Assembly (NCBI GenBank): GCA_016125085.1
Contig: WGMM01000004.1
Span: 151,074-215,073 of the forward strand
Origin: a bacterium
GTDB lineage: Bacteria > Planctomycetota > Planctomycetia > Isosphaerales > Isosphaeraceae
Direction of reading: 5' to 3'
Length of the DNA: 64,000 bases
Of this stretch, positions 18,889 through 27,974 are shown piece after piece. Position 1 is the stretch's first letter. Each line of letters begins with the position of its first letter. The notes below the pieces were generated by a model that was not told the origin of the DNA, did not search any database, and saw only the letters and a program-made list of their open reading frames with translations. The translations under genes were made by a program, and so were the position numbers.

Positions 18889-19155
18889 GCATTCAACCGA
18901 ACCCTCCCTGGACGAGCTGATGCGTGAGCGACGGAATGGATGCGGAGGCGGTCGGACGAATGTGCTGTAAGGTGTTGTTCTGATGGATATTCTGTTGCTT
19001 GCAATTCCGTTGCGTATCCGTTTGCCTGGATCGGGAATCGGGCCTTGCGAATCGGATCTTTTTGCCCTTGCCCGTTTGGGTGATCTGTGGCAGATTCCTG
19101 GCAAGAGTCCGGAGACTCGACAAATTCCCGATCACGCGTAAGGAGTCACGCGACG

Positions 19156-21129
19156 ATGGCGACAGCACACGGACGACGCCGGTGGATCCGCATGGCAGGC
19201 TCGCTGGGCACGGTGGCCGGCGCTCTTGTGGCGGCCGGAACGGCCAGGGCGCAGGATCCGCAGGAAATCCTCAAGAGTTTCAAGCCGACCCAGGCGACTT
19301 CGGCCGAATACGACACGCCCGCGACGCCTGAAGAACTGGCCAAGTGCAAGCTCGAGAAAGTCACCAAGCCCAACGGCTGGGTGGTTCGCGACGGCCAGGG
19401 CCGGATTCTCCGCAAGTTCGTCGACTCGCGCGGCACCGGCAAGCTGAACCAGTGGAGCTACTATCAGGACGGCTTCGAGGTCTATCGCGAAAGTGACACC
19501 GACGGCGACCAGAAGCTCGACGAAGCCCGCTGGCTGAACTCAGGCGGCTCGCGCATCGCCCTGGTGCGCGGTAACCGCATCGTCGGCTGGAAGCGGCTTT
19601 CCGCCGAAGAAGCCAGCCACGTGCTGGTGAAAGCGCTGGTGACGAAAGATCTGCCGCTGCTCGAGTCGGTCATGGTCCGGCCCGAAGATCTGGCTGCCGT
19701 GGGAATTCCGGCCGAATCGACGAAAAAGATCGCCGAAGCTTCGGCCAATCGTGCCGCCGGTGTGGACGCGCTCGTCAAGCAGCTCGTCGGCTGGAACGAC
19801 AAGACCACCTGGCTGCGGTTCGACGGCCACATGCCGTTCGTGATTCCGGCCGATGCCGGCGGGCTTTCCGACGACCTGCTGACCTACGAGAACGGTGTCG
19901 TGTTCGTCAATGGCGGCGACGGTGCTTCCGACCCGACCAAGACGAGCTATCTGCAAGTGCCCGAGATGATCCGGGTGGCCGATACCTGGAAGTTCGTGTC
20001 GCTGCCCCGCGTGATCAATCCTGGCGGTGCCGAACAGCCCGCCGCGGCTGAGACCGAGTCGATCCGGTCGATCGTTTACCGCAATTCGGCCGCTCCGGGC
20101 GGCAACGGTGCCGATCCGGCACTGGACGCTGCACTCAAGGCCCTGGCCGATTACGACACGAAGAACGCCGCTTCGCTCAGTTCGGGCAATCGGCAGGATA
20201 TCGCCCGGTATCATGTGTCACGTGTGCCGGTTTTGAAGACGGTGATGCAGTCTGCCCCTGAGGCGGACAAGATCGTCTATCTGCGGCAGATCGTGGACAG
20301 CCTCGCCGCCGCTTCGCAGACGGGTGCCTATGAAGACGGCTTCAAGGTGCTCGACAAGCTGGCCAGCGAGGATCCTTCGATCGCCTCCTACGTGGCCTTC
20401 CGCAAGATCGCGGCCGAATTCGCCCTGGCCAACGAAGAGCCGGGCGCGAACCTGATCAAGGTCCAGCGCGACTGGATGGCCAACCTGGAGAAATTCCTGA
20501 CCGATTATCCGAAGGCCGCTGAAGCTCCTGAGGCTCTGCAGCAGCTGGCATCGATCAACGAATTCAACGCCGACGAAGACAAGGCCAAAGTCTACTACAA
20601 GCGTCTCGTGGAGCAATTCCCCGAAACCGAGTCGGGCAAGAAGGCCGGCGGGGCTCTGAAGCGTCTTGAGATCGTCGGCCAGCAGCTTTCGCTCAAGGGC
20701 AAGACGACGACGGGCCAGACGGTCGATCTTTCGCGTGCTTCCGGCAAGCATGTGGCCGTCGTGTTCTGGGCGAGCTGGGCTGAGCCTGCCCGCAAGGACC
20801 TGGCGGAACTGACGAAGCTGGCGGCTTCGCGTTCGGGCGACCTGGAAGTGGTCACCGTCAGCCTGGACAACTCGGCCGAAGATCTTCAGGCTTTCCTGAA
20901 GGCCAATCCGGTCTCGCTGCCGATCGTGTTCGAACCGGGCGGTATGGAAGGTCGTCTGGCGACCGAATTCGGCATCATCAGCCTGCCGACGGTGTTCCTG
21001 ATCGACCCTTCCGGCAAGGTTTCGAATCGTCTGGTGCGGACATCGGCCGAAATCGCCAAACAGCTTGACCGTGAGGACGATCCGAAGTCGCGTGGGGTAG
21101 CCACCGGCGAAGCCCAGCCGAAGCGCTGA
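19156..21129 (+). CDS. Secreted TlpA/AhpC-type thioredoxin-fold protein lacking both active cysteines
   Basis: A 657-residue exported protein. The signal (GRRRWIRMAGSLGTVAGALV, ending near ARAQ) has consecutive arginines and could be a Tat signal. The middle part (about 50-480) is alpha-helical and TPR-like in places, of unknown role. The C-terminal 140 residues form a thioredoxin fold: VAVVFWASWAEPARKDL near 532-548, then cis-Pro region GIISLPTVFLID. The usual WCGPCR is WAEPAR here, so both redox cysteines are gone and it cannot act as a dithiol oxidoreductase. AAGGAG sits 10 bases before the ATG. A binding or structural role in the periplasm is inferred. Confidence 0.8.
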   Translation: MATAHGRRRWIRMAGSLGTVAGALVAAGTARAQDPQEILKSFKPTQATSAEYDTPATPEELAKCKLEKVTKPNGWVVRDGQGRILRKFVDSRGTGKLNQWSYYQDGFEVYRESDTDGDQKLDEARWLNSGGSRIALVRGNRIVGWKRLSAEEASHVLVKALVTKDLPLLESVMVRPEDLAAVGIPAESTKKIAEASANRAAGVDALVKQLVGWNDKTTWLRFDGHMPFVIPADAGGLSDDLLTYENGVVFVNGGDGASDPTKTSYLQVPEMIRVADTWKFVSLPRVINPGGAEQPAAAETESIRSIVYRNSAAPGGNGADPALDAALKALADYDTKNAASLSSGNRQDIARYHVSRVPVLKTVMQSAPEADKIVYLRQIVDSLAAASQTGAYEDGFKVLDKLASEDPSIASYVAFRKIAAEFALANEEPGANLIKVQRDWMANLEKFLTDYPKAAEAPEALQQLASINEFNADEDKAKVYYKRLVEQFPETESGKKAGGALKRLEIVGQQLSLKGKTTTGQTVDLSRASGKHVAVVFWASWAEPARKDLAELTKLAASRSGDLEVVTVSLDNSAEDLQAFLKANPVSLPIVFEPGGMEGRLATEFGIISLPTVFLIDPSGKVSNRLVRTSAEIAKQLDREDDPKSRGVATGEAQPKR

Positions 21130-21155
21130 GTTTCGAAAACTTCGTCCGATCAATC

Positions 21156-21195
21156 ATCGAGGTGGCTGGACCGATCGTTGTCCGGCCACCTCGAT
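21156..21195 (+). terminator. Hairpin after the thioredoxin-fold gene
   Basis: An 11-bp stem ATCGAGGTGGC/GCCACCTCGAT extends inward through a G-T pair into GGAC/GTCC, giving about 16 pairs around an 8-base loop. It lies 27 bases past the stop. No T-run follows. Confidence 0.7.
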
Positions 21196-21322
21196 CGCAT
21201 TCACGCTCCGCTCTCCATTTGCCCTCCCGTTTCGCGGCTGGGGCGATCCTGATAACATGATCGTTCTGACGATGTCGCCCGATGCTTCGAGAATTCTTCC
21301 CGTTTCGCGAGATCTCCGTACC

Positions 21323-22219
21323 ATGATCCCTGAATTGCCCAAGGCATCCTCACTGGTCTGTCTCAATGGCGAATTTCTGCCTGCCGATCAGGCCAAGGTG
21401 TCGGTCTGGGATCGTGGATTCATCTTCGGCGACGCGGTTTACGAAGTCTGCCGGCTCTATCGAGGCCGCCCCTGGCTTGAAGAAGAACACTTCGCCCGGC
21501 TGGAGCGCAGCCTGGGCGAACTCGAAATCCGCGGGATCGATCTGTCGCTTCTCAAAAAGCGGATGTATCGCCTGATCGGCAAGTCGCAAGTCAGTGAGGG
21601 ACTGGCGTATGTCCAGATTACGCGCGGCGTTGCGCCACGTGCCCATGCTTTTCCGGAACCTCCCGTACCGCCGACCGAATTCATCGCCATCAAGCCTTAC
21701 GACGATGCGAAAACGCAGGCGAGCAGGGTGTCGGGCGTGAAGATAATCTCGCACCCGGATCAGCGCTGGGGGCGGTGCGATATCAAGAGCACGAACCTGC
21801 TGGCGAATTGCCTGGCTCTGGAGCACGTGAAGCGGCAGGGCGGTTTCGAAGCGGCTCTGTTCGACAAGCAGGGCCTGATCACTGAGGCGACGCACAGCTC
21901 GATTCTCTGGGTTATAGGCGGCCGGATTTTCGGCACACCGGGCGAAGACAACATCCTGCCCGGCTGCACGCGGCTACTTGCCGGGCAACTGGCCGACCGT
22001 TTGGGCAAGAAGATCGAAGACTCCAAGATCTCGCTGGAAAACCTGAAAAAGGTCGACGAGGTGCTGCTGATGGGCACCAGCATCGAGGTGATGCCCGTCG
22101 TCACAGTGGACGAAACCACGATCGGGTCCGGCAAGCCGGGGCCCATCGGCACCGAACTTCAGGCCGCGTACCGAGAGTCCGTGCGTGAGTGGCTGGACCG
22201 CACTGTGGTGATTTCCTGA
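21323..22219 (+). CDS. Class IV PLP aminotransferase, D-amino-acid aminotransferase type
   Basis: A fold-type IV PLP enzyme of 298 residues. LNGEFLPADQAKVSVWDRGFIFGDAVYEV opens the domain, here given in two parts: LNGEFLPADQAKVSVWDRG and FIFGDAVYEV. The catalytic lysine is in DIKSTNLLAN near residue 155, and LITEATHSSI follows. The pattern RGFIFGDAVYEV is closest to D-alanine/D-amino-acid aminotransferases, which would supply D-Glu or D-Ala for peptidoglycan. Branched-chain aminotransferase and ADC lyase are close relatives and cannot be excluded. The ATG at 21323 fits the family start, and an upstream ATG at 21257 would add 22 residues. A glycosyltransferase-like gene follows 11 bases later. 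Confidence 0.8.
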   Translation: MIPELPKASSLVCLNGEFLPADQAKVSVWDRGFIFGDAVYEVCRLYRGRPWLEEEHFARLERSLGELEIRGIDLSLLKKRMYRLIGKSQVSEGLAYVQITRGVAPRAHAFPEPPVPPTEFIAIKPYDDAKTQASRVSGVKIISHPDQRWGRCDIKSTNLLANCLALEHVKRQGGFEAALFDKQGLITEATHSSILWVIGGRIFGTPGEDNILPGCTRLLAGQLADRLGKKIEDSKISLENLKKVDEVLLMGTSIEVMPVVTVDETTIGSGKPGPIGTELQAAYRESVREWLDRTVVIS

Positions 22220-22230
22220 ACGGGCCCGCG

Positions 22231-23022
22231 ATGGAAGCCACGAACACAGCCCCCGAAGCCCCCGAAGAAGTCGACGCCTGGACTGCGCGGTTCGCGCGTG
22301 TCCCCGTGGGGCAGGTCCCGATCGACGTGCTGTGCCTGACGGAACCGGGCTCGGCCGGTATCGTGGAATCCGCTTCCGTCATCGAGACGGTGCGGCGCAA
22401 AGGCCGGCTCGGCAAGATCATACCGGTCTTCCCCGATTCGGAATCACCGTCATGGGGCGATGCCATAACGCTGGCGCTTGCCGAGGTGTCGGCGCCGCTG
22501 GTCGTCATTTCCGAAGCCCGTGCCGAATGGAACCGCGACATTCTGGAGCGGCTGCTCAAGACGATCGACATGTGCGATGTGGCTCTTGGGGCCCGGCCAT
22601 GTCCTTCGCGTGCGGCGCGCATCGCGAGAACGCTGGCGTCCATGGGCCGGGGGCTTTTCTGGGGGGCCGGGGTTTATGACCCGCTCACACCTTACAAACT
22701 CGCCAGAACGGAAATCCTGCGAAAGTTCCCGATTCAGTCGACCAGTCGATTCGCGGAAGTGGAATTCATCGCCAAGGCGAATTTTCTGGACGCGCTGATC
22801 CACGAAGAAGTGCTGCCGGTGGCCGAATCCTGGACGAAGCTCCGCTTCGGCGCGGGTGCCAGGGCCGATCGACGCAATCTGTTCAAGAGTCCGGTCTTCT
22901 GTCATGCCGAACGGCATTCGGGCGAAGATGAACCGAACGAAATCAGCTCAACGGATTCCGGTACGCCAGAGCGGCTCTCAGATGTTCGAACGCTCGGCAG
23001 CGATGGCTCAACTGATGCTTGA
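22231..23022 (+). CDS. Putative family-2-like glycosyltransferase (GT-A)
   Basis: A 263-residue protein with features of a dolichol-phosphate-mannose-synthase-like fold. IPVFPDSESPSWGDAITLAL near residue 65 is followed by APLVVISEARAEWNRDIL, an acidic donor-binding stretch in place of a clear DxD, and DVALGARP. The C-terminal VEFIAKANFLDALIHEEVLPV resembles the acceptor end of GT2 enzymes. It lies 11 bases after the aminotransferase and is probably cotranscribed, which would suit an envelope-polymer role. Its last 80 bases overlap the end of rdgB on the opposite strand. Assignment rests on weak patterns. Confidence 0.5.
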   Translation: MEATNTAPEAPEEVDAWTARFARVPVGQVPIDVLCLTEPGSAGIVESASVIETVRRKGRLGKIIPVFPDSESPSWGDAITLALAEVSAPLVVISEARAEWNRDILERLLKTIDMCDVALGARPCPSRAARIARTLASMGRGLFWGAGVYDPLTPYKLARTEILRKFPIQSTSRFAEVEFIAKANFLDALIHEEVLPVAESWTKLRFGAGARADRRNLFKSPVFCHAERHSGEDEPNEISSTDSGTPERLSDVRTLGSDGSTDA

Positions 23023-23575
23023 CGATCGCCGGAAGTTCGCCGAACGTCTTGTGATATTCGGGGATAAGGAAGAGCGGGTCGTAACCGAAACCACCACCGC
23101 CCCGGATGTCGTCGACGATCCGGCCGCGACACTGGCCTGAAGCTTCGAGACGAATCGTTCCGGACGGATCGGCCACGGCGAGCCGGCAGACGAAGGCCGC
23201 CCCTCGACGGTCCGGCGGCACGTGGCGGAGTGATTCGATCAATTTGGCGTTGTTGGCATCGTCGTCGCCGTGGGTGCCGGCGAAGCGTGCGGAAAGGACG
23301 CCGGGGGCACCCCCGAGAGCGTCTACCGTCAGGCCGGAATCGTCGGCCAGAACCCATTCGCCGATCGCCTGGGCGAACTCGCTCGCCTTGATTCGGGCGT
23401 TTTCTTCGAACGTTTCGCCGGTTTCGTCGGGTTCCGGGGCGTCGGGGAAAAGTTCCAGGCCGACGATCTCCCAGCCTTCGAGCACGGGCCGAAGTTCCCA
23501 GGAGGGGCGGATCAGCGCCCGCATTTCCTTCACCTTCTTCGCGTTCCTTGAACCGATGACGAGCCGCTGAGTCAT
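22943..23575 (-). CDS. rdgB: XTP/dITP diphosphatase (RdgB/HAM1)
   Basis: It hydrolyses non-canonical purine triphosphates such as dITP and XTP, keeping them out of DNA. The HAM1 landmarks are all visible: LVIGSRNAKKVKEM (5-18), GETFEENARIKA near 53, VLADDSGLTVDALGG near 74, and GGGGFGYDPLF near 162. Length 210 is normal. The gene converges on the glycosyltransferase-like gene and their 3' ends overlap by 80 bases in different frames. Confidence 0.95.
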   Translation of the reverse strand: MTQRLVIGSRNAKKVKEMRALIRPSWELRPVLEGWEIVGLELFPDAPEPDETGETFEENARIKASEFAQAIGEWVLADDSGLTVDALGGAPGVLSARFAGTHGDDDANNAKLIESLRHVPPDRRGAAFVCRLAVADPSGTIRLEASGQCRGRIVDDIRGGGGFGYDPLFLIPEYHKTFGELPAIVKHQLSHRCRAFEHLRAALAYRNPLS

Positions 23576-23628
23576 TTTCTTCCTGGTGCTCCGGCGAAAT
23601 CCGATGTGCGACGTTCGCCAAAGTATAA

Positions 23629-23659
23629 ACGGACCGCTCCCGGCTGGGGAACGGTCCGT
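23629..23659 (-). terminator. Terminator after the 23.7 kb secreted-protein gene
   Basis: An 8-bp stem ACGGACCG/CGGTCCGT with a 15-base loop. On the minus strand it is followed by TTTATACTTT. It lies 40 bases past the stop of the gene ending at 23698 and just upstream of rdgB. Confidence 0.7.
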
Positions 23660-23697
23660 GAAGTTTCGGATGTGCCGGTCTTTTTGCCGCAGCGTGA

Positions 23698-25014
23698 TTA
23701 TTGCTGAAAGAAGCCGGCGGTCGACTTTTGCTGTTGCACGCGCTGGGGCACGGCCATGACGTCCGTCGGCGTCAGGGGCGACTGGAACTTGCCGGTGCTC
23801 AGGTATTGCTGGTTGAGTTTGTCCAGGTGCTGACGGATGGACTGGACTTTCTGGTTCTTCGGCAGGTCTTGTGCTTCGATCTTCTCGGGGAAAGAGCCGA
23901 GCGTCACGACGCTCTTTTTGCGGTCGTGATAGACGTAAGCCTCAAGCCCGACCTTCTTCAGCATCGGGTCTTTGTTCAGCTCGGCGGCCAGCAGTTCGGC
24001 TTCGTCCGTGGCCGAGGCCAGGGGGCTGGTCTTGAGGTTCGAATCCTTGAGGAATTCGGCGTCGGGCTCGCCGAACGTGGATCGGCCAGCGAATCGGGCG
24101 ACGACCAGCGTATAAGGGCCCGGGTTGTTGTAGATCGTATGCGGGCCGCGGTTCATGCGGTCGACCAGCGGATCGGCTTCGCGGGCGAAAAGCTGCTGGG
24201 CCGGTATCAGCGGGTTGGCCGTGACGACAGCGTTCTTCAGCCCCGCGCCCTTGCGCCAGGGGAAAATCGACGGCACGTTCTCAAGCACGGCGGGTTTGAC
24301 TTTCTTGACGACTTTCAGGATCGCCTCGGCGTCCTTGAGGGTCGCCGCATCGCCCACGAGCACGGCGGCTTCATCATAGATCCGGTAGACCTCCGGCTCG
24401 GAAATCCGGCCATCTCCGTCCGCCGGTGTCGAAGTCGGCGGCACGCCACGGACGTTCGAATTCATCGGCTTGATCTTCTTGAAGTAGATATAGGCCGCAA
24501 GCTGATGGGCCGATCGGAGTTCCATGGCCAGGGCCTGGGCGTATCGGACAGAATCGGGCCCGCGGAACGTGTGGGCCACGACCATGAACGGGCCGCATTC
24601 CTTGGTCAGGAGATATGGCTCAACTGGCTCGGTGGGCAGCTGAATCGTCGGCTGCTGCAGTTCATCGACAGGCGTGAGTGCCGGAAGAACGCCATTGGTC
24701 GGGATCGCCTGCGAATCTCGCCTGGCGTCTTTCGAAGCGGAACTGGTCGAAGCCTGTTTGACGGCAGGGTCCGACGTCGGTCGAGCGGCACTGGTACCGG
24801 TGCGTGGCTGGCCGCTGGCGGGCTGTTGCGCCGTCGTACCCGGCGAACCCGTTCGGGGCTGGGCCGCCGATGTGCCGGGCGTGCCGGGGGCAGCCGTCTT
24901 GTTTCTGGAGAAAGGGTTGCGGAACGGGCTTTGTGACTGGGCCTGAGCCCATGAGCCGACGGTCGTAACGACCAGGAGCCCTGCGCCGATTCGAAGACGA
25001 AGCGTATCGTTCAT
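23698..25014 (-). CDS. Secreted protein with possible paired SPOR-like repeats
   Basis: A 437-residue exported protein with a good signal peptide (TLRLRIGAGLLVVTTVGSWAQAQ), then about 120 residues of Pro/Thr/Ser/Ala-rich linker. Two segments resemble each other and SPOR-like folds: GPFMVVAHTFRGPDSVRYAQ near 150 and GPYTLVVARFAGRSTFGEPD near 300, each followed by a helix and a strand with KKxxxxAYVYxxR. SPOR domains bind denuded peptidoglycan, so a wall role is possible but unproven. The ATG at 25014 is chosen because the signal peptide starts there and GGGGAT precedes it. A longer frame to 25158 lacks these. Confidence 0.6.
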   Translation of the reverse strand: MNDTLRLRIGAGLLVVTTVGSWAQAQSQSPFRNPFSRNKTAAPGTPGTSAAQPRTGSPGTTAQQPASGQPRTGTSAARPTSDPAVKQASTSSASKDARRDSQAIPTNGVLPALTPVDELQQPTIQLPTEPVEPYLLTKECGPFMVVAHTFRGPDSVRYAQALAMELRSAHQLAAYIYFKKIKPMNSNVRGVPPTSTPADGDGRISEPEVYRIYDEAAVLVGDAATLKDAEAILKVVKKVKPAVLENVPSIFPWRKGAGLKNAVVTANPLIPAQQLFAREADPLVDRMNRGPHTIYNNPGPYTLVVARFAGRSTFGEPDAEFLKDSNLKTSPLASATDEAELLAAELNKDPMLKKVGLEAYVYHDRKKSVVTLGSFPEKIEAQDLPKNQKVQSIRQHLDKLNQQYLSTGKFQSPLTPTDVMAVPQRVQQQKSTAGFFQQ

Positions 25015-25207
25015 CGGTGATCCCCCATCCTTGCGGGATGTCCGAAAGCGTCTGAACATGCAGAATCCCGGCGGTCTGACGTCTGGCTTCGTTCGAAGAA
25101 GCCGCGTGATCTCCGGGGCGACTGCCCTCAAGAATACCTGATCGCCGAATTCTGCCAAGGCGAGTCCGGAAGGAAAGTCATTCGATCATTCGAGAATCGC
25201 GTCTCGT

Positions 25208-26608
25208 TCATTTCCTGTATTGAAGCAGCGATATCAGGCCCAGGCCGACATCCGTGGACGGCAGCGGCAAGCGGCGGGCCACAGCGGCCAGCTTTTGCCA
25301 CAGTCGGGGGCCGAGGCAATCGGGGTCTTCCTGAATGAGCAGGGCAGCGACGCCGGAACACAAGGGTGCGGCCATGCTGGTGCCCGAGAACCGGCCGTAA
25401 GGTGAAGGCCCGATGCTCGTCGTGAAAACGTCCACACCGGGGGCGACTGCGTCGATCTGACCCTTGCCGAACGGCGTCGACCCGTTCGTGAACGACGCCA
25501 GCCGGAGTTGCCTGTCAACAGCCCCGACGGCGAAAATCGACGGGCAGTTCGCGGGCCTGCTGACGGGCCGGATCACGTTCGGACGGGCGCTGTCGTTGCC
25601 GGCCGCGGCGACGAAAAGCACGCCCGACTTCAAACACCGGCGTCCGACGAGTTCGTACACGGGATCCGGGTCGAGCACGTTCGACTGTACGCCGACGGAG
25701 AGATTGAGGATCTGGCACCCCTGGCCCATGGCCCAGTCGATCCCGGCCAGAATGACCGAATCCTTGCCGCAACCGTCTTTTTCGAGGACTTTTGCGACAA
25801 ACAGGTCGGCTCCGGGAGCCGCGGCGAAACGGGGTACTTCCCTGTCGACCGGCTGACCCGCCGCAAGGCCTGAACACTGGGTGCCGTGGCCGTGAAAGTC
25901 CTGGGGAGTTTCGTCGACGAAGCTGCGGTGGCGGATCTGCCGATCATGCCAGTCGGGGTGCGTCAGATCGATGCCCGTATCGAGTATGGCGATCTTCGCA
26001 CCCTGGCCCGTCCAGCGGTTGCTGATGCCACAGGCCTGAATCGCCCAGCTTTGACGTCGGTTGTCTTCGAAGCCACGTGTTTTCGCCTGCGCCGCACGCA
26101 GGGGTGGCGATTCCGCGTGGTTACCGTGGTCGGTTTCGCCGGATTTCCCGCGGGGCGGAGGGTCGTCATTCGACAGAATCGTACATGGAGGTTCAGGGGC
26201 GACTGTCCAGTTCGACGACGAGTCAGACCTGAGTATCCGGTAATCGGGCGAATGCTTCAGACGCCGGCGGAGTTCGTCCAGCTTGTCGGGATCGTCGACT
26301 CGCAAAAGGCCGATGCCGAGATTGTCGTAGACGAAAAGTTCGGCGGATTCCGTATTGTCGGCGATTCGCTGGCTGGTTCGGAAATCCTGCGTATGTGCGA
26401 CCTGAACGACGTCGAAGGCCTTTTTCAGGCGGGACTGCGAACGGGGCCCGCAATCGTTCCGGAACGCAACGATCCGGCTCGGAAACGGGGCGGAGCCGTT
26501 ACGCGTCGATCGGCGTTCGAACCCCCGGCGGGAAGGGACCGGTGTTCCAGGAACTGGCGGTGTCAGGCTCATGGTGGGAGGGCTTCTTGAATAATCGGAC
26601 AGTGGCAT
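25208..26608 (-). CDS. Subtilisin-like serine peptidase (S8)
   Basis: A subtilase of about 466 residues with the full catalytic triad: Asp in AILDTGIDLTHPDW (near 207), His in DFHGHGTQCSGLAAG (near 240), and Ser in GRFSGTSMAAPLCSG (near 409). The oxyanion Asn is in FVAAAGNDS. The N-terminal 190 residues may act as a pro-region, with LFVYDNLGIGLLRVDDPDKL resembling an inhibitor-I9-like fold. No clear signal peptide is seen from any start. Starts at 26629 (TTG), 26608 (ATG) and 26572 (ATG) all lack a good ribosome site, so the N-terminus is uncertain. Substrate unknown. Confidence 0.85.
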   Translation of the reverse strand: MPLSDYSRSPPTMSLTPPVPGTPVPSRRGFERRSTRNGSAPFPSRIVAFRNDCGPRSQSRLKKAFDVVQVAHTQDFRTSQRIADNTESAELFVYDNLGIGLLRVDDPDKLDELRRRLKHSPDYRILRSDSSSNWTVAPEPPCTILSNDDPPPRGKSGETDHGNHAESPPLRAAQAKTRGFEDNRRQSWAIQACGISNRWTGQGAKIAILDTGIDLTHPDWHDRQIRHRSFVDETPQDFHGHGTQCSGLAAGQPVDREVPRFAAAPGADLFVAKVLEKDGCGKDSVILAGIDWAMGQGCQILNLSVGVQSNVLDPDPVYELVGRRCLKSGVLFVAAAGNDSARPNVIRPVSRPANCPSIFAVGAVDRQLRLASFTNGSTPFGKGQIDAVAPGVDVFTTSIGPSPYGRFSGTSMAAPLCSGVAALLIQEDPDCLGPRLWQKLAAVARRLPLPSTDVGLGLISLLQYRK

Positions 26609-26650
26609 CCGGAGGCGAAAGAAATTCAATGGGAATTCATAAGTAACATC

Positions 26651-26685
26651 ACCGCCCCGATCGATTCGGAATCGATCAGGGCGGT
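26651..26685 (-). terminator. Hairpin between argC and the subtilase gene
   Basis: ACCGCCC/GGGCGGT enclosing GATCGATT/AATCGATC with a single C-A mismatch and a short loop. It lies 115 bases past the argC stop on the minus strand. The stem is strong and the U-tail poor. Confidence 0.5.
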
Positions 26686-26800
26686 GCGAATTCGGGGAAA
26701 TCAGGCTGAAGCGAGACGCGATCCTTGCGACCGGTTCAATTTGCCGAAATAGCCAGGTCGACTGGCGAACGGAGATCGATCGCGGGCTGAAATCGAAAGG

Positions 26801-27820
26801 TTAAACCAGCCCGAGGGTTTCGTCCTGACCGATCATCAGGTTGAAGTTCTGGACGGCCACGCCTGATGCGCCTTTCAGGAGATTGTCGAGGCAGGCGACG
26901 ATCAGGATTCGCCCGCGCACGACACGCAGCGTCATGTCGAAGAAATTGGTGTAGGCCGAATCCTTCGTGCCTGGAAGGCCTTCGCACAGCCGCACGAAGG
27001 GGCTGTCCTTATAGAATTCGCTGTAAAGGTCTTTCAGATCCCGCTCACTGACTTCACGCTTCGGTTCGGCGTAGATCGTGGCGAGAATGCCGCGGTCCAT
27101 CGGCACGAGATGGGGCGTGAACAGGACTTCGACCGGCTCGCCCGTGAGCCTGCCGACATCCGAAAGGACCTGGTCAATCTCAGGCGTGTGGCGATGGCGG
27201 CCGACCCCGTAGGCCGAGAAGTTCTCGTTGCACTCGGGGTAGTGCGTCGTCAGTTTGGGCGACCGGCCCGCGCCGGAGACACCGCTTTTTGCGTCGATGA
27301 TGATCGACTTGCGTTCGATAAGGTCTTCGGCGATCAGCGGGGCCAGCGACAGGATCGACGTGCTGGTGTAACAGCCGGGGTTGGCGGTCAGGTTGGCGTT
27401 CGGAATCCGGTCGCGATAGATTTCGGGAAGGCCGTAAACGGCTTCCGCGAGCCCGCCAGGGTCGCTGTGCTCATGCGAGTACCAGTCGGCGTAAACGACC
27501 GGATCCTTCAGGCGATAATCGGCCGAAAGATCGATGACGCGCACGCCACGTTCACGCAATGCCGGCGTGACGTCGAGACTGGCCGCGTGCGGCAAAGCCA
27601 GAAACGCGAACCGGGCCGTTTCGGCCACACGGTCGGCGTCGAACGGAACGCAGGTGAGATCGACGATTCTGCGCAAAGAAGGATGAAGCGAGTCGACCGT
27701 CGGCGATTCGTCCGCCCGGCTCGTGGCCATCACCAGTTCGGCATACGGATGCCGGGCAAGGATCCCCATCAGTTCACGGGCCGCATATCCCGAGGCACCC
27801 ACCACCGCGACCGGTATCAT
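26801..27820 (-). CDS. argC: N-acetyl-gamma-glutamyl-phosphate reductase
   Basis: It reduces N-acetylglutamyl-5-phosphate to the semialdehyde with NADPH, the third arginine-synthesis step. The NADP-binding GASGYAA lies at residues 8-14. The catalytic Cys150 is in ANPGCYTS, the family signature. YGVGRHRHTPEI near 196 and the C-terminal LDNLLKGASGVAVQN are also typical. Length 339 is normal. With the ArgA-like GNAT at the window start, two arginine genes are present but unlinked. The stop is followed by a spacer with a hairpin before the subtilase gene. Confidence 0.96.
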   Translation of the reverse strand: MIPVAVVGASGYAARELMGILARHPYAELVMATSRADESPTVDSLHPSLRRIVDLTCVPFDADRVAETARFAFLALPHAASLDVTPALRERGVRVIDLSADYRLKDPVVYADWYSHEHSDPGGLAEAVYGLPEIYRDRIPNANLTANPGCYTSTSILSLAPLIAEDLIERKSIIIDAKSGVSGAGRSPKLTTHYPECNENFSAYGVGRHRHTPEIDQVLSDVGRLTGEPVEVLFTPHLVPMDRGILATIYAEPKREVSERDLKDLYSEFYKDSPFVRLCEGLPGTKDSAYTNFFDMTLRVVRGRILIVACLDNLLKGASGVAVQNFNLMIGQDETLGLV

Positions 27821-27974
27821 CTCTGGCGTATCCTCTTCTGCGAAGTTCTCAGCATGCGTTAACGGACGAATTCGAATCGTCGTCCGCTCGAATAGCTTAG
27901 CCGATCGAACGGTTGCCCGCGAGTGAACGTTTCGAACCGGAATTGCCGGGAACCGGAAAACTTGCCCTTGAGAC

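Noticed and set aside
18984-19000. TGGATAT-N4-TTGCT, a possible third sigma-54 site before the thioredoxin-fold gene
   Set aside because: GG-N10-GC spacing is right but the -24 block diverges (TGGATA), and sites this loose are expected by chance several times in 64 kb.
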